Below are positions 34,439-43,395 of a stretch of 64,000 nt of DNA, in pieces. The stretch lies in assembly GCA_964432985.1 (NCBI GenBank), contig CAYSPT010000005.1:65438-129437 (forward strand), written 5' to 3'. Below the pieces are notes generated by a model. The model was not told the DNA's origin. It saw nothing but the letters and a program-made list of their open reading frames with translations, and did not search any database. Numbering within the stretch: the stretch's first letter is position 1; each line of letters starts with the position of its first letter. Both the position numbers and the translations under genes were made by a program. Origin of the DNA: CAYSPT01 sp964432985. Its GTDB lineage: Bacteria; Muiribacteriota; CAYSPT01.

Positions 34439-35944
34439 ATGGAAGAACACCGAGAACGATGGGTAAACCGGCCTGCCTTTATCATGGCAGCTGTTGGATC
34501 AGCCGTGGGGCTGGGAAACGTGTGGCGTTTCCCGCACGTGGCGTTTCAGAACGGTGGGGGCGCTTTCCTCATCCCTTACTTTATAGCCCTTTTTACCACT
34601 GGAATTCCGCTCATGATACTGGAGTATGGTTTGGGGCAGAGATTGCAGGGTTCTGCTTCTTATGCACTGGGCAAAATCAGCAAGAAATTTGAATTCGTCG
34701 GTTGGTGGGCTCTAGCTGTCGGAACGTTCATATCGCTGTACTACTGCGTCGTTATGGGCTGGGCCTGGCGGTACATGGCCGTATCGTTGAAAATGCCGTG
34801 GGGAGAAAATACCGGTGATTACTTCATGAAAACGGTGCTCAAAACAACCGGTGGCCCTTTTGAGCTGGGAGGGCTCAATTGGCCGATCGTAGCTGGACTT
34901 GCCCTCACCTGGCTCTGCATCTATTTCATCATCTACAAGGGAGTAATCAGGGTTGGCAAGGTCGTTTACGTTACGGTACCGCTGCCGATAATACTGCTGG
35001 TTATTCTCTTTTTCCGGGGAATAACACTGCCGGGAGCAATGGAGGGGCTCAAGTTCTATCTCACTCCCGATTTTTCAGTCCTTACCAACCCGCGGGTATG
35101 GCTGGCCGCTTACGGTCAGATATTCTTCTCGTTGAGCCTGGGATTTGGCATCCTGATGGCCTACGCCAGCTACAAACCGAAGGATTCCGAAATAACGAAC
35201 AACGCGTTCATTACCAGCCTGGCCAACTGCGGGATCAGCTTCTTTGCCGGGTTCGCTGTTTTCAGCACTCTCGGTTACCTGGCTCATATTCAGGGAAAAG
35301 CGGTGGCTGATGTGGCGGCGGGCGGACCGGGTCTGGCTTTCGTCGCCTATCCGCTCGCTCTTTCGAAACTGCCTGCGCTGGGAAGCCTCTGCGCTGTCGC
35401 CTTTTTCCTCATGCTTCTTACACTGGGAATTGATTCGGCGTTTTCCATCGTTGAAGGCGTGCTCTCCGGACTGCACGACAAATGGCAGGTGAAAAAATCG
35501 AAGTTGACCCTGTACTTTTGTATATTTGGTTTCCTGGGAGGACTTGTTTTTGCCACCGGGGCCGGGCTCTTCTGGCTGGATATCGTTGACAACTGGATGA
35601 ACTGCTTCGGTCTAACGGTCATAGGGCTGGCTGAATGCCTGATAGTCGGTTACGCTTATGATATCAAAGGATTTAGAAAGTACTTGAATGAAGTATCCGA
35701 GATACAACTGGGCGTGTGGTGGGATGTGTGTATCAAGTACATCACCCCGTTGGTTCTGGGAATAATCCTGATCCTCAATTTCTATACCGAGTACTCAAGA
35801 CCATATGAGAATTATCCCACTAAAGCGCTCGTTATCGGTGGGTGGGCTGTGTCTGTTCTCGCCCTGGTTCTTGGAGTAGTCATAGCCAAACTCAGAGGCT
35901 CCGGTGAGGATGAGTCGGAGGACGCTGAGGGGGAGGAGGCGTAG
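34439..35944 (+). CDS. Neurotransmitter:sodium symporter family transporter
   Basis: This LeuT-fold family imports amino acids with Na+. The 501-residue protein has about 12 membrane helices and the family signature in helix 1, GSAVGLGNVWRFPHVAFQNGGGAFLIPY, with the unwound Gly region for Na+ and substrate. ATG 34439 is favoured over an upstream ATG at 34421 because GAGGTG precedes it. The substrate cannot be read. A 54-residue membrane protein follows 2 bases after the stop, like the small subunit of MetPS-type systems. Confidence 0.92.
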   Translation: MEEHRERWVNRPAFIMAAVGSAVGLGNVWRFPHVAFQNGGGAFLIPYFIALFTTGIPLMILEYGLGQRLQGSASYALGKISKKFEFVGWWALAVGTFISLYYCVVMGWAWRYMAVSLKMPWGENTGDYFMKTVLKTTGGPFELGGLNWPIVAGLALTWLCIYFIIYKGVIRVGKVVYVTVPLPIILLVILFFRGITLPGAMEGLKFYLTPDFSVLTNPRVWLAAYGQIFFSLSLGFGILMAYASYKPKDSEITNNAFITSLANCGISFFAGFAVFSTLGYLAHIQGKAVADVAAGGPGLAFVAYPLALSKLPALGSLCAVAFFLMLLTLGIDSAFSIVEGVLSGLHDKWQVKKSKLTLYFCIFGFLGGLVFATGAGLFWLDIVDNWMNCFGLTVIGLAECLIVGYAYDIKGFRKYLNEVSEIQLGVWWDVCIKYITPLVLGIILILNFYTEYSRPYENYPTKALVIGGWAVSVLALVLGVVIAKLRGSGEDESEDAEGEEA

Positions 35945-35946
35945 AA

Positions 35947-36111
35947 ATGCCTGGTGGAGCATGGGGAATGATGGTTTTCGGAGCAGTCGTTCTTTATGGT
36001 GGCCTGGCCTGGTGCCTGAAGATCGCTGCAACCAGTAACAAAAAAGTCAAATATGTTGATGCTGAGTGCGCCTCGGATCTGTGCGAAGTGAAAGAACTGG
36101 AAGAAGAGTAG
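35947..36111 (+). CDS. Small membrane partner of the symporter (MetS-like)
   Basis: The 54-residue product (MPGGAWGMMVFGAVVLYGGLA at the start) has one membrane helix and a short acidic cytoplasmic tail ending KELEEE. GAGGAGG lies 9 bases before the ATG and the gene follows the symporter by 2 bases. Small one-helix subunits next to bacterial neurotransmitter:sodium symporters are known from the MetP-MetS methionine system; assignment here is by size, topology and neighbourhood. Confidence 0.75.
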   Translation: MPGGAWGMMVFGAVVLYGGLAWCLKIAATSNKKVKYVDAECASDLCEVKELEEE

Positions 36112-36135
36112 AAGGCTGATTAGTCTGCTGATGAC

Positions 36136-36235
36136 NNNNNNNNNNNNNNNNNNNNNNNNNNNNNNNNNNNNNNNNNNNNNNNNNNNNNNNNNNNNNNNNN
36201 NNNNNNNNNNNNNNNNNNNNNNNNNNNNNNNNNNN
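36136..36235. other. Assembly gap (100 N) without flanking overlap
   Basis: Unlike the other gaps, the flanks share no visible repeat, so real sequence of unknown length may be missing here. It lies between the symporter operon and the minus-strand EF-hand gene. Confidence 0.85.
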
Positions 36236-36237
36236 GT

Positions 36238-37377
36238 TTACTCCTGTTTTTCCTCTTCTTTATCCTTCTCCTTCTGAATTTCAGGAAGCGGGCCGATGTC
36301 GGGCAGGCTCCGGGCCACCTCGACGATGTTATTCAACTCATCTACGGCTTCGTCGAATTCTCTCTCCTGTATCCTGATGAGGGCCTTGGCCATGTGAACT
36401 TCGACTTCCGCCAATTTGGCATAGACCACCAGGGCCCGGTTGTGGTCACCGGCTTTCTCGAGCCGCTTGGCCGTCATCTGGAAAACCCTGACGATATTTT
36501 CGTGGATCTCGGCAGCCACGGTAGCCGGGGAACTACCGCCGCCTGCTTTTCCATGACCTTTCTGAGCATACTCCCCTCTCCTGGCGGACCTGTCCAATCC
36601 TTTCCGCTGAAATTGCTTGTGCTGCTGACCTTGAGGGAGATAACCCTGCCCGCCGGGACCCATCTGGGGCTGACGAGGTCCCTCCTGGCGAAAACCCTGT
36701 CCGCCGGGACCCATCTGGGGTTGCTGGCCTTGATCGCCGAAGCCATGCTGGGGCCTGCGCTGGTGCTGTTGATGTTCCCGTAATTGTTCCTGGCGGCGTG
36801 ACGACCACCGTTTCCGGGCTTCCCGCACCTGGTCCCACTCGTCATCGTCGATTGACCCGTCTTTGTTGAAATCAAACTTGTCCCTGAACTGCTCTCTGCG
36901 CCCAAGGAACTCCTTGAGCAGCGACGGGCGGTCCTTTCTCATCTGCTTGAGTTCCTGGTAGTCAAGGACCTCGTCACCGTTCTCGTCGTACTCCATGAGC
37001 CGGTCTGAGAGCTCTTCCGCTTCGCCTATGTCGATCCCGAGCTTCTTCAGGGCGACTCCGATTTCGTGGGCGTCAACCACGCTGTCTTCATTAAGATCGA
37101 GCTTTTTAAGAGCCATTCCGGAGCTTTTGATTCTTTTCTTGATGATGTATTCTTTGTCTTTGTCCCGGAATTTCTTGATTAACGTATCTTCATCGGACTC
37201 TTTCATGAAAGGAAGCTCCGGGGGAAGGTCCCTCTCTTCAATCTCTATCTCGATTTCCACTTCTTCATCTTCGATGAGTGGAGGCATCTGCTCCACCGCC
37301 AACAATGTTACCGGCAGCACCAGGCAAACGGTAAGCCCCAGCGCCGTCATCACTTTCCAACTCGTGTTCTTGATCAT
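36238..37377 (-). CDS. Secreted EF-hand calcium-binding protein
   Basis: A signal peptide (VMTALGLTVCLVLPVTLLA) is followed by an acidic stretch and three EF-hand loops: DLNEDSVVDAHE, DENGDEVLDYQE and DFNKDGSIDDDE. A Gln/Gly/Pro-rich middle contains a repeated QPQMGPGGQG module, and the C-terminal 100 residues are helical with a TPR-like look (AGDHNRALVVYAKLAEVEVH). The 379-residue protein is probably periplasmic or extracellular and binds Ca2+. It lies 39 bp downstream of the anti-sigma gene, suggesting a calcium-linked sigma operon. Confidence 0.85.
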   Translation of the reverse strand: MIKNTSWKVMTALGLTVCLVLPVTLLAVEQMPPLIEDEEVEIEIEIEERDLPPELPFMKESDEDTLIKKFRDKDKEYIIKKRIKSSGMALKKLDLNEDSVVDAHEIGVALKKLGIDIGEAEELSDRLMEYDENGDEVLDYQELKQMRKDRPSLLKEFLGRREQFRDKFDFNKDGSIDDDEWDQVREARKRWSSRRQEQLREHQQHQRRPQHGFGDQGQQPQMGPGGQGFRQEGPRQPQMGPGGQGYLPQGQQHKQFQRKGLDRSARRGEYAQKGHGKAGGGSSPATVAAEIHENIVRVFQMTAKRLEKAGDHNRALVVYAKLAEVEVHMAKALIRIQEREFDEAVDELNNIVEVARSLPDIGPLPEIQKEKDKEEEKQE

Positions 37378-37416
37378 TATCGATCACGCCCCTTCACTTT
37401 CAACTTTGAATAATAA

Positions 37417-38357
37417 TCAGCCGTCATCAGCCGAACTGTCAAAACTGGTCAATTCTTCCATGATTGCTTCGAACATGTCTAGCTGCTCGATTTCACTGGA
37501 CGCCGTCATCTCCAGTTGCATCAGGTTCAACTCGTCGAGCACCTGGTCGGCGAAGGCCACGATGGTTCCGCTTCCCGCCGTTGCCAGGGCAACAGTGGTT
37601 GCGGTACCGGTATCGACANNNNNNNNNNNNNNNNNNNNNNNNNNNNNNNNNNNNNNNNNNNNNNNNNNNNNNNNNNNNNNNNNNNNNNNNNNNNNNNNNN
37701 NNNNNNNNNNNNNNNNNNGGTTCCGCTTCCCGCCGTTGCCAGGGCAACAGTGGTTGCGGTACCGGTATCGACATCCGCCGGGGCCGGTTCGGCATTAGTT
37801 GGGGCCAGTTCGGTATTAGTTGGGGCTAATTCGGTATTAGATGGGGCCGGTTCAGTATTAGATGGGGCCGGTTCAGTATTACCGGCAGCAACCTGCGGCG
37901 GAGGACCGGCGGAAGTCGGTAAAGCCGTCTCATTTCCGGGCGGGCCTTGAGTGTAAAAGACGACAGCGAGAACCACAATACAGGTCACAGCTACCGCGGC
38001 TCTCCTCAAACCGGTATTCCACAGGGGGGAGAGAAACGTGAGCACTCGCCGGGAAAAGCCCGGGCCGGCAAGGCGGCTCAGATGGATTGGTCGTTTCCGG
38101 CCTTCCGCCAGTACCGCGGAGCGGTCTTCAGCGGTGATTCGCTGGAGTATATTCTCACGCATGGCGATAAAGCGTTCCTCCGGGACACGTTGTTCCACGT
38201 AGCTGTTGAGCAGAACGTTGAGCGATTGGTAATCACGGACGCTTTTACGGCAATCATCGCAGCTGTCCAGATGCGCTTCCACTTTCTGGCTGACTTCAAG
38301 GGGCAGTACATCGTCACAGTAGGCTTCGAGATAATTTTTATATGATTCACAGGGCAT
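37417..38357 (-). CDS. Zinc-finger anti-sigma factor, spanning an assembly gap
   Basis: The N-terminal domain has the anti-sigma zinc motif HxxxCxxC (AHLDSCDDC) with an upstream partner, then one membrane helix (VAVTCIVVLAVVFYT) and a periplasmic region with five NTE(P/L)AP(S/T) heptads from a 21-bp repeat at 37780-37884. A 100-N gap has identical 55-bp flanks; collapsing it joins the frame to a C-terminus ending FDSSADDG and a TGA at 37417-37419, about 261 residues. AAGGAGG precedes the ATG at 38357, which overlaps the sigma gene stop. It should hold the adjacent ECF sigma factor inactive. Confidence 0.85.
37619..37718. other. Assembly gap (100 N) in the anti-sigma gene, 55-bp flanking overlap
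   Basis: Bases 37564-37618 recur at 37719-37773. Removing N and one copy restores the frame to the stop at 37417. A nearby 21-bp tandem repeat could also mean that extra repeat units were lost. Confidence 0.88.
37780..37884 (-). repeat. 21-bp in-frame tandem repeat in the anti-sigma gene
   Basis: Five 21-bp units encode the heptads NTEPAPS, NTEPAPS, NTELAPT, NTELAPT, NAEPAPA in the periplasmic region. Unit length is a multiple of three, so copy number can change without breaking the gene. Confidence 0.9.
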
Positions 38358-38961
38358 AGCAGCAGGCACCTCCTTTCACTGCGCTTTTGGGGTCGAGCCC
38401 CAGGTATTCTTTAAGGAGGGATTTCAGTTGGCGCTTACCGTAGCAGATGCGGGACATGACCGTTCCCAGTGGGCACTGCAGGATTTCCGCGATCTCCCGG
38501 TAGGAGAGGTGCTGGAAATGAAACAGGATGATGGCCTGCCGTTGCATGGGGGGAAGCTTGGCCACGGCGTCCCGGACGTGCCGCGAACGCTCTTTCAGTT
38601 CAGCCACTTCTCCCGGTCCCAGGCGGTGATCGGGCAGCCGGCTCATGGTATCCGGTTCCACCAGGTACTCCTTTTTAAGGGAGCGGTAATAGTCCTTGCA
38701 CGCGTTGGATGCTATACGGTATATCCAGGTTTTCAACCGCTCCTGATTCTTGAGTTTGTTGATTTTACGGTAAACCTTATACATAACATCCTGGGTGATC
38801 TCTTCGGCGGTGTGGTTGTCGGCCAATGTGCGCAGGCAGAAATAGAAAACAGGCTTATGGTAGCGTTTCAGGAGTTCGTCGAACGCTTCCAGGTCCGCCC
38901 GGCTCTGAAGCCGTTCAACCAGTTCACCGTCGGTCAGCGTGGCCAGTTCGTCCCCTGCCAT
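38347..38961 (-). CDS. ECF-subfamily RNA polymerase sigma factor
   Basis: The protein has sigma region 2 (YHKPVFYFCLRTLADNHTAEEITQDVMYKVYRKINKLKNQERLKTWIYRIASNACKDYYR) and region 4 (LPPMQRQAIILFHFQHLSYREIAEILQCPLGTVMSRICYGKRQLKSLL), typical of group 4 sigma factors. ATG 38961 has GGGA upstream; a GTG at 38982 would add seven residues. The C-terminal Cys-containing tail (GGACCYAL) is unusual. The stop overlaps the anti-sigma start by 11 bases. Confidence 0.92.
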   Translation of the reverse strand: MAGDELATLTDGELVERLQSRADLEAFDELLKRYHKPVFYFCLRTLADNHTAEEITQDVMYKVYRKINKLKNQERLKTWIYRIASNACKDYYRSLKKEYLVEPDTMSRLPDHRLGPGEVAELKERSRHVRDAVAKLPPMQRQAIILFHFQHLSYREIAEILQCPLGTVMSRICYGKRQLKSLLKEYLGLDPKSAVKGGACCYAL

Positions 38962-39050
38962 ACAGTCTTCCCGTCCTTTCACCTGCTAAGACGCAACAAC
39001 TCGTATAAAAATTCAATAATATTTCAAAAATAAAGAGCATCTTTACCGGA

Positions 39051-39080
39051 ATTGTATACTGATGTCGTAGTTGCTGTCCA
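39051..39080 (-). promoter_or_regulatory. Possible promoter for the sigma/anti-sigma operon
   Basis: On the minus strand TGGACA (39080-39075) and TACAAT (39056-39051) are 18 bases apart, about 90 nt before the sigma start. No typical ECF autoregulatory GGAAC-type box was seen, so this is tentative. Confidence 0.35.
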
Positions 39081-39174
39081 CTGAGTAGGTATTCTTATTG
39101 TTGCGCAAAGATCTTGCTCAACATTGCCTTGCCTGACAACTGTTAGTGACAGGTAAAGAAAAATGAAGGTAGAT

Positions 39175-39209
39175 TAAAAACACGGCACACCTGCGAAAAG
39201 GTATGCCGT
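39175..39209 (-). terminator. Rho-independent terminator of the endonuclease gene
   Basis: On the minus strand ACGGCATACCT, a 6-base loop and AGGTGTGCCGT form an 11-bp stem with one mismatch, followed by GTTTTTAA. It lies about 20 bp after the endonuclease stop. Confidence 0.8.
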
Positions 39210-39227
39210 ATTGGTGTTTACTACAAT

Positions 39228-40076
39228 TTAGAAATCGTAGATCTGGGAGGCTAGCCCGGCGTTGTCCACGAAGGGATTGCGGTTTTTCTGGTACTGTTCG
39301 ATCTTGTTGTTGCGCATCATTTCGTAATCGTCCACGGGATCGTTGGTGTGCCAGACCCTCAGTACCGCTTCTTCTTTGTTGTCGATCTTATACTTATACC
39401 GCACGGAGAAGTAAAACATGGCCCGGGCCGTGTCGCCACGGTGCTCGGGTTTGACGGTGAATACCACGTCGCCGAACCGACTACGACCCAGCTGGCTGCC
39501 GTCCTTCTCCCAGAAGGGAGTGCCGGTAACAAATCCGAAGTGGTAGCTTCCCCTCTGGCTGTTGGCCTTGGTGTCAGTGGGAAAAAGGTGGTGGATGTCG
39601 CTTCTCATGGGCTCCTTCTTGTTGAAGTAGCGCTGGGGAAAGGTGTGCTCGGTATTCATGTATTTCACGTTGGGGATACTGTCGGTGACCACTTCTCTGT
39701 CTGTGTAGGCGCAATGCACGACGCCGTCGATGTTGTCGATGTCGCCGAACATGGCCCGGCGGGCTTGCTTGTATCCGAGAGAGACATACCCTCTTTCGAT
39801 CACCAGGCGTATCCGGTCCTTGATGATCCGGTCCCGCTCTTGCATGAGCTCGATAAAATCGATGATGATGCATTCGAGTTGATCGAAGCTGTCAATATTA
39901 CCGATAAGTACGTTCTGCTTGAGTTCCAACCTCATCGCCGGGTCCTTGACCTGCGATACCAGTTGCAGCGCCTGAGATTTTTCTTCCTGCGTGTCAAACG
40001 CCCCGGCGTGGGCGGCGGTAGCGAAAAGCAGGATGGATACCATCAGGCAGGTAATCTTGTATGAACGAGAAAACAT
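39228..40076 (-). CDS. Secreted endonuclease I
   Basis: This EndA/Bsn-type nuclease degrades DNA outside the cytoplasm. A signal peptide (ITCLMVSILLFATAAHAG) is followed by the catalytic core: NTEHTFPQRYF, MRSDIHHLFPTDTKANSQRG and the C-terminal DPVDDYEMMRNNKIEQYQKNRNPFVD. The 282-residue length is typical. It has its own promoter and terminator, so it is a single-gene unit. AAGGAGATG precedes the ATG. Role could be nutrient scavenging or biofilm DNA turnover. Confidence 0.93.
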   Translation of the reverse strand: MFSRSYKITCLMVSILLFATAAHAGAFDTQEEKSQALQLVSQVKDPAMRLELKQNVLIGNIDSFDQLECIIIDFIELMQERDRIIKDRIRLVIERGYVSLGYKQARRAMFGDIDNIDGVVHCAYTDREVVTDSIPNVKYMNTEHTFPQRYFNKKEPMRSDIHHLFPTDTKANSQRGSYHFGFVTGTPFWEKDGSQLGRSRFGDVVFTVKPEHRGDTARAMFYFSVRYKYKIDNKEEAVLRVWHTNDPVDDYEMMRNNKIEQYQKNRNPFVDNAGLASQIYDF

Positions 40077-40137
40077 GAATTAAGTCATCTCCTTTTGCAT
40101 TAATAAATAAGCTGGAGAGAGCTACCACCAGCTTTCT

Positions 40138-40166
40138 ATTATACTCAGCAAATTGTAGACTGTAAA
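40138..40166 (-). promoter_or_regulatory. Sigma-70-type promoter of the endonuclease gene
   Basis: On the minus strand TTTACA (40166-40161) and a perfect TATAAT (40143-40138) are separated by 17 bases. Transcription would start about 55 nt before the ATG. Confidence 0.75.
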
Positions 40167-40199
40167 GTATAAAGTCGTTGATTTCTCGTGTTAAAAGGA

Positions 40200-42542
40200 C
40201 TATTTGATGGCGGTCTTGATAAAGAACTCTTCCAGTTCCCGCACCGCGCCCATGTTCTCGTACAGCAGGTAGTTGTTTTTGAGTATGGTTTCCCGCAGGT
40301 GGATCTGGTACTCCCGGTCAGTTGCTATTTTCACGGCAAGATTGATGTACTCTTCGGGTGATGAGGCGATGCAGTCGGTGAAGTTCATCTTCCGGTAGAT
40401 GGCATTGGTGATTCGTCCGCGCAGAAACCGGGAGGGCAGGGTGACCACCGGAGTACCGGTGGCCAGTCCTTCGTAGGTGGTATTGCCTCCACCGAAGTGA
40501 AACGTGTCGAGCATCACGTCGGACACGGCAATCAGGTTCAAGAAACCGGTTTTGGTCTGGCGCGGCACGAACCGAATCCGATCTGCAACGTCGGGCAGCG
40601 TGGTCTGCCACCGTTTCTTGAGCAGATCGTTCCACCGCTGGACATTTCCCTCGATCAGAATGACCTTACCCTGGGAGTCGCGGCGAAGAATCTCCCCCAG
40701 TGCCATGTCGAAGTCAGGATGGAACTTGAACAGGGTCTGGGGACAGATATAGAGGTGGGAGTCCTGCGGCAGCCCGAAGTGTTCCCGTCCTTTAAGTGGT
40801 TCAGGTACCTCGGGGCGGTAGTAATAGAGGATGTTGCGCATTCGGACCAATTTTTCGGTGTAATGATTATTCCCTTCGGGTGTTTCCAGGTCCTCTCCGG
40901 AGATGAAATAATCCATGGAGGGGACACCGGTGGTAACCGGATGCCCCCAGGTGACGCACTGTACCGGTGCCAGCCTGGAAAAAGCCAGAAAATAGGTAGT
41001 TGGTTCCATCCCGATATCGGTGAAAAAGAGCACATCCAGGCAACTGTCGGCAATGGCTCGGGCTATGTTCGGTAGTATTTTGGGCAAAGCTTCGTAGTGG
41101 TCGGCATGCTGTCTGATGAATCTGGCCACTTCGTCGTTGAAAGATCCGATGGAAAAGACCGATACGTGAAACCGTTCACGGTCCAGGTTGGCGATAGTTC
41201 CCCGCCAGAGTTTGCCGATGGTGTGACCGCGAAAGTAGGTACTCACAAACCCTATCCGTATCCTGTCATCAGGTACCACACTTTTCCGGACAGGCCTCAG
41301 CGCCGGGGCTGGCGGTTTGTACCAACGTGCGTAGATGCCGGCGATATCTTCCTGTATTTGCCTGTCGTTCAAACCGTGGTAGACGCAATAGAAGTTGGTG
41401 ATACCCGCTTCTTTTATGGGATCGTGGATAGTCAGATGCTCGTGTTTCAGTTTTTCACAATTGCAGATCAACTGCTCCCGGGCGGCGTTCATGTCCCGGT
41501 GAGATGCATACACCGGCGGCAGCAGCAGGGCCAGTTTCATGGTTACTCCCCCGGCGTGCGGTTTGAGCCTGAGCGCTTCGCGGTAGTGGCCGGCTGCTTC
41601 CTGAATATGCCCTAGACTGCTCAGGGCCATCCCCAGGTTCTCGTGTGCTTCGGGATAATCCGGATTGATTTTCAAGGCTCTGCGGTAATGGTCGATAGCG
41701 TCTTCATATCGATCCTGTGCCTGCAGGAGACTGCCTCGATTGTTGATCGCTTCAGCCAGATCGGGATCGATCGACAGTGCCTTGATATAGCAGCTTTCCG
41801 CCTGTTCGTAATGGCCCTGGGCTTGCAGGATATTCCCCAGGTTGCTGTGCGCTTTGGCATAGTCCGGCTTCAAGTCAAGTGCCTGGCGGTAGTGTTTGAT
41901 GGCTCCTTCCTGATCACCAAGCTGCTGAAGTATGTTCCCCAGGTTGTTGTGGGCCTGGTGCAGGGACGGATTCAGAGTTATTGCCTGTTTGAGATACCGC
42001 AGGGCTTCATCGGTTTTTCCCAGTTTGTTGAGAAGGCTTCCCAGGTTATTGTGCACCTCGGCGTAGCCGGGATTGTAGTCCAACGCCTGTCGATAGTGGT
42101 TCTCCGCTTTTTGGAAGCAGTCCAGGTGCGCCAGGACCATGCCCAGATTATAGTGGGCTTCCGGGAAAGAAGGCTGTATCCGGATGGCCTTTTGGAAGCA
42201 GTGTAGGGCGTCATGATACTTGCCGACGGTCTGTAGAGCGTGGCCAAGGTTGTTGTGATAACGGGCGGCTCTGGGTTTGAGTTTCACGGCTTCGGTAAGA
42301 AAACGTATCGCCTGGGCACCGTCTCCTTGCTGCATGATCAGAACACCCAGCAGATGCAGTGCTTCAGCGTTTTCATGCTCGGTTTCTAAAACGTGACGGT
42401 ACAGGGTTTCAGCTTCACTCAGCCGTCCCGCCTGGTGGTGCTGGAGTCCGGCGGACAGCTCACGTGTCAGGTCGTTGCCGCAGTTGTCTGGAGGATGTTT
42501 CTCCCGCTTTTTATACTTTTTTTTTGATTTTTTCTTGCCCAC
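40200..42542 (-). CDS. TPR-containing OGT/SPINDLY-like glycosyltransferase
   Basis: The 780-residue protein starts with a very Lys-rich tail (MGKKKSKKKYKKREKH), then about nine TPR repeats (residues 25-345) with the regular NNLG...YRQAL pattern, then a GT41-type catalytic region: IGFVSTYFRGHTIGKL (with the expected catalytic His), LDVLFFTDIGMEPTTYFLAF, QCVTWGHPVTTG and FGGGNTTYEGLATGTPVVTLP. It lacks a signal peptide and probably O-glycosylates proteins in the cytoplasm. The start is GTG. Targets are unknown. Confidence 0.88.
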   Translation of the reverse strand: MGKKKSKKKYKKREKHPPDNCGNDLTRELSAGLQHHQAGRLSEAETLYRHVLETEHENAEALHLLGVLIMQQGDGAQAIRFLTEAVKLKPRAARYHNNLGHALQTVGKYHDALHCFQKAIRIQPSFPEAHYNLGMVLAHLDCFQKAENHYRQALDYNPGYAEVHNNLGSLLNKLGKTDEALRYLKQAITLNPSLHQAHNNLGNILQQLGDQEGAIKHYRQALDLKPDYAKAHSNLGNILQAQGHYEQAESCYIKALSIDPDLAEAINNRGSLLQAQDRYEDAIDHYRRALKINPDYPEAHENLGMALSSLGHIQEAAGHYREALRLKPHAGGVTMKLALLLPPVYASHRDMNAAREQLICNCEKLKHEHLTIHDPIKEAGITNFYCVYHGLNDRQIQEDIAGIYARWYKPPAPALRPVRKSVVPDDRIRIGFVSTYFRGHTIGKLWRGTIANLDRERFHVSVFSIGSFNDEVARFIRQHADHYEALPKILPNIARAIADSCLDVLFFTDIGMEPTTYFLAFSRLAPVQCVTWGHPVTTGVPSMDYFISGEDLETPEGNNHYTEKLVRMRNILYYYRPEVPEPLKGREHFGLPQDSHLYICPQTLFKFHPDFDMALGEILRRDSQGKVILIEGNVQRWNDLLKKRWQTTLPDVADRIRFVPRQTKTGFLNLIAVSDVMLDTFHFGGGNTTYEGLATGTPVVTLPSRFLRGRITNAIYRKMNFTDCIASSPEEYINLAVKIATDREYQIHLRETILKNNYLLYENMGAVRELEEFFIKTAIK

Positions 42543-42576
42543 GCTAACTTACCTGGTTAAGCTCTTGAAAATAGTA

Positions 42577-43395
42577 TTACAACTCTCGAATGTCAGATGG
42601 TGTGATGAGGTTTACCATCTCTCGTATGTCCTTAGCCCCCCGAGCAGTGAGGATACTGTCTGGATTTGTGCTGTTCATCCTGTCAAACATAATCGAAAAG
42701 TAGTTCGGATCGTACTCGATTGACACGCTGCGCCGGTCAAGAAGGCCAGCTGCGTCCGCCAGGGTACCGCTTCCGGCAAAACAATCCAGGATGAGATCAC
42801 CGCGGTTGGTGAAAATTTCAAGCAGCCAGTCGAAAACCTTCCGGGGTTTCTGAGTGGGGTGTTTAAATCGTTCCCGGCCCATACAGATGGGGGTCTCGAT
42901 AAAGTTGTGCATCAGTTTTTGCGACAGAAAATTGAAGGTGTAACTCACCCGCTTATCGTCAAATCCTCTCGTTGCCCACAATATCCCCTCACAGGCTGAG
43001 AGAAATCCAGTCTTCCGCACTTTCGGCGGCGGATTAGTCTTGTGCCAGATGATGGTGCTATGATGTTTGAAGCCTGCCTGTTCGTAAATGTGTCTGACGG
43101 CGCCCAGTCGCTCCAATTTGGTAAAGACAACCAGGTTTCCCATGGGCTTAATCACCCGGGCCGCTTCGACGATCCACGAAGCGGTCATCCGGATAAAACC
43201 GGTATCCGACAGGTAATCCCACTCTCCGAAATCCATGGAAATCGGTTTCCGTCCCTTGAGTACTTTTATGTCTTTGTGGGCTGTAGCGTAGGGTGGATCG
43301 GTGATGACCGCGTCAAATATACCATCAGAAAACTGCGGCAGAATGTCCAGGCAGTTACCCTGGAGAAGGAAGTGGGAAGTGTTGTCGGGGGTCAT
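42577..43395 (-). CDS. DNA methyltransferase, DPPY/FAGSGT (beta-class)
   Basis: The 272-residue enzyme has catalytic motif IV DPPY at residues 33-36 and the AdoMet motif I FAGSGT at 206-211, in the order of beta-class N4-cytosine/N6-adenine methyltransferases (N6_N4_Mtase), plus HPTQKP at 179-184. The target recognition region lies between. The ATG overlaps the stop of the upstream methyltransferase by 4 bases. No restriction endonuclease gene is adjacent, so it may be an orphan or one half of a two-enzyme modification pair. Confidence 0.92.
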   Translation of the reverse strand: MTPDNTSHFLLQGNCLDILPQFSDGIFDAVITDPPYATAHKDIKVLKGRKPISMDFGEWDYLSDTGFIRMTASWIVEAARVIKPMGNLVVFTKLERLGAVRHIYEQAGFKHHSTIIWHKTNPPPKVRKTGFLSACEGILWATRGFDDKRVSYTFNFLSQKLMHNFIETPICMGRERFKHPTQKPRKVFDWLLEIFTNRGDLILDCFAGSGTLADAAGLLDRRSVSIEYDPNYFSIMFDRMNSTNPDSILTARGAKDIREMVNLITPSDIREL

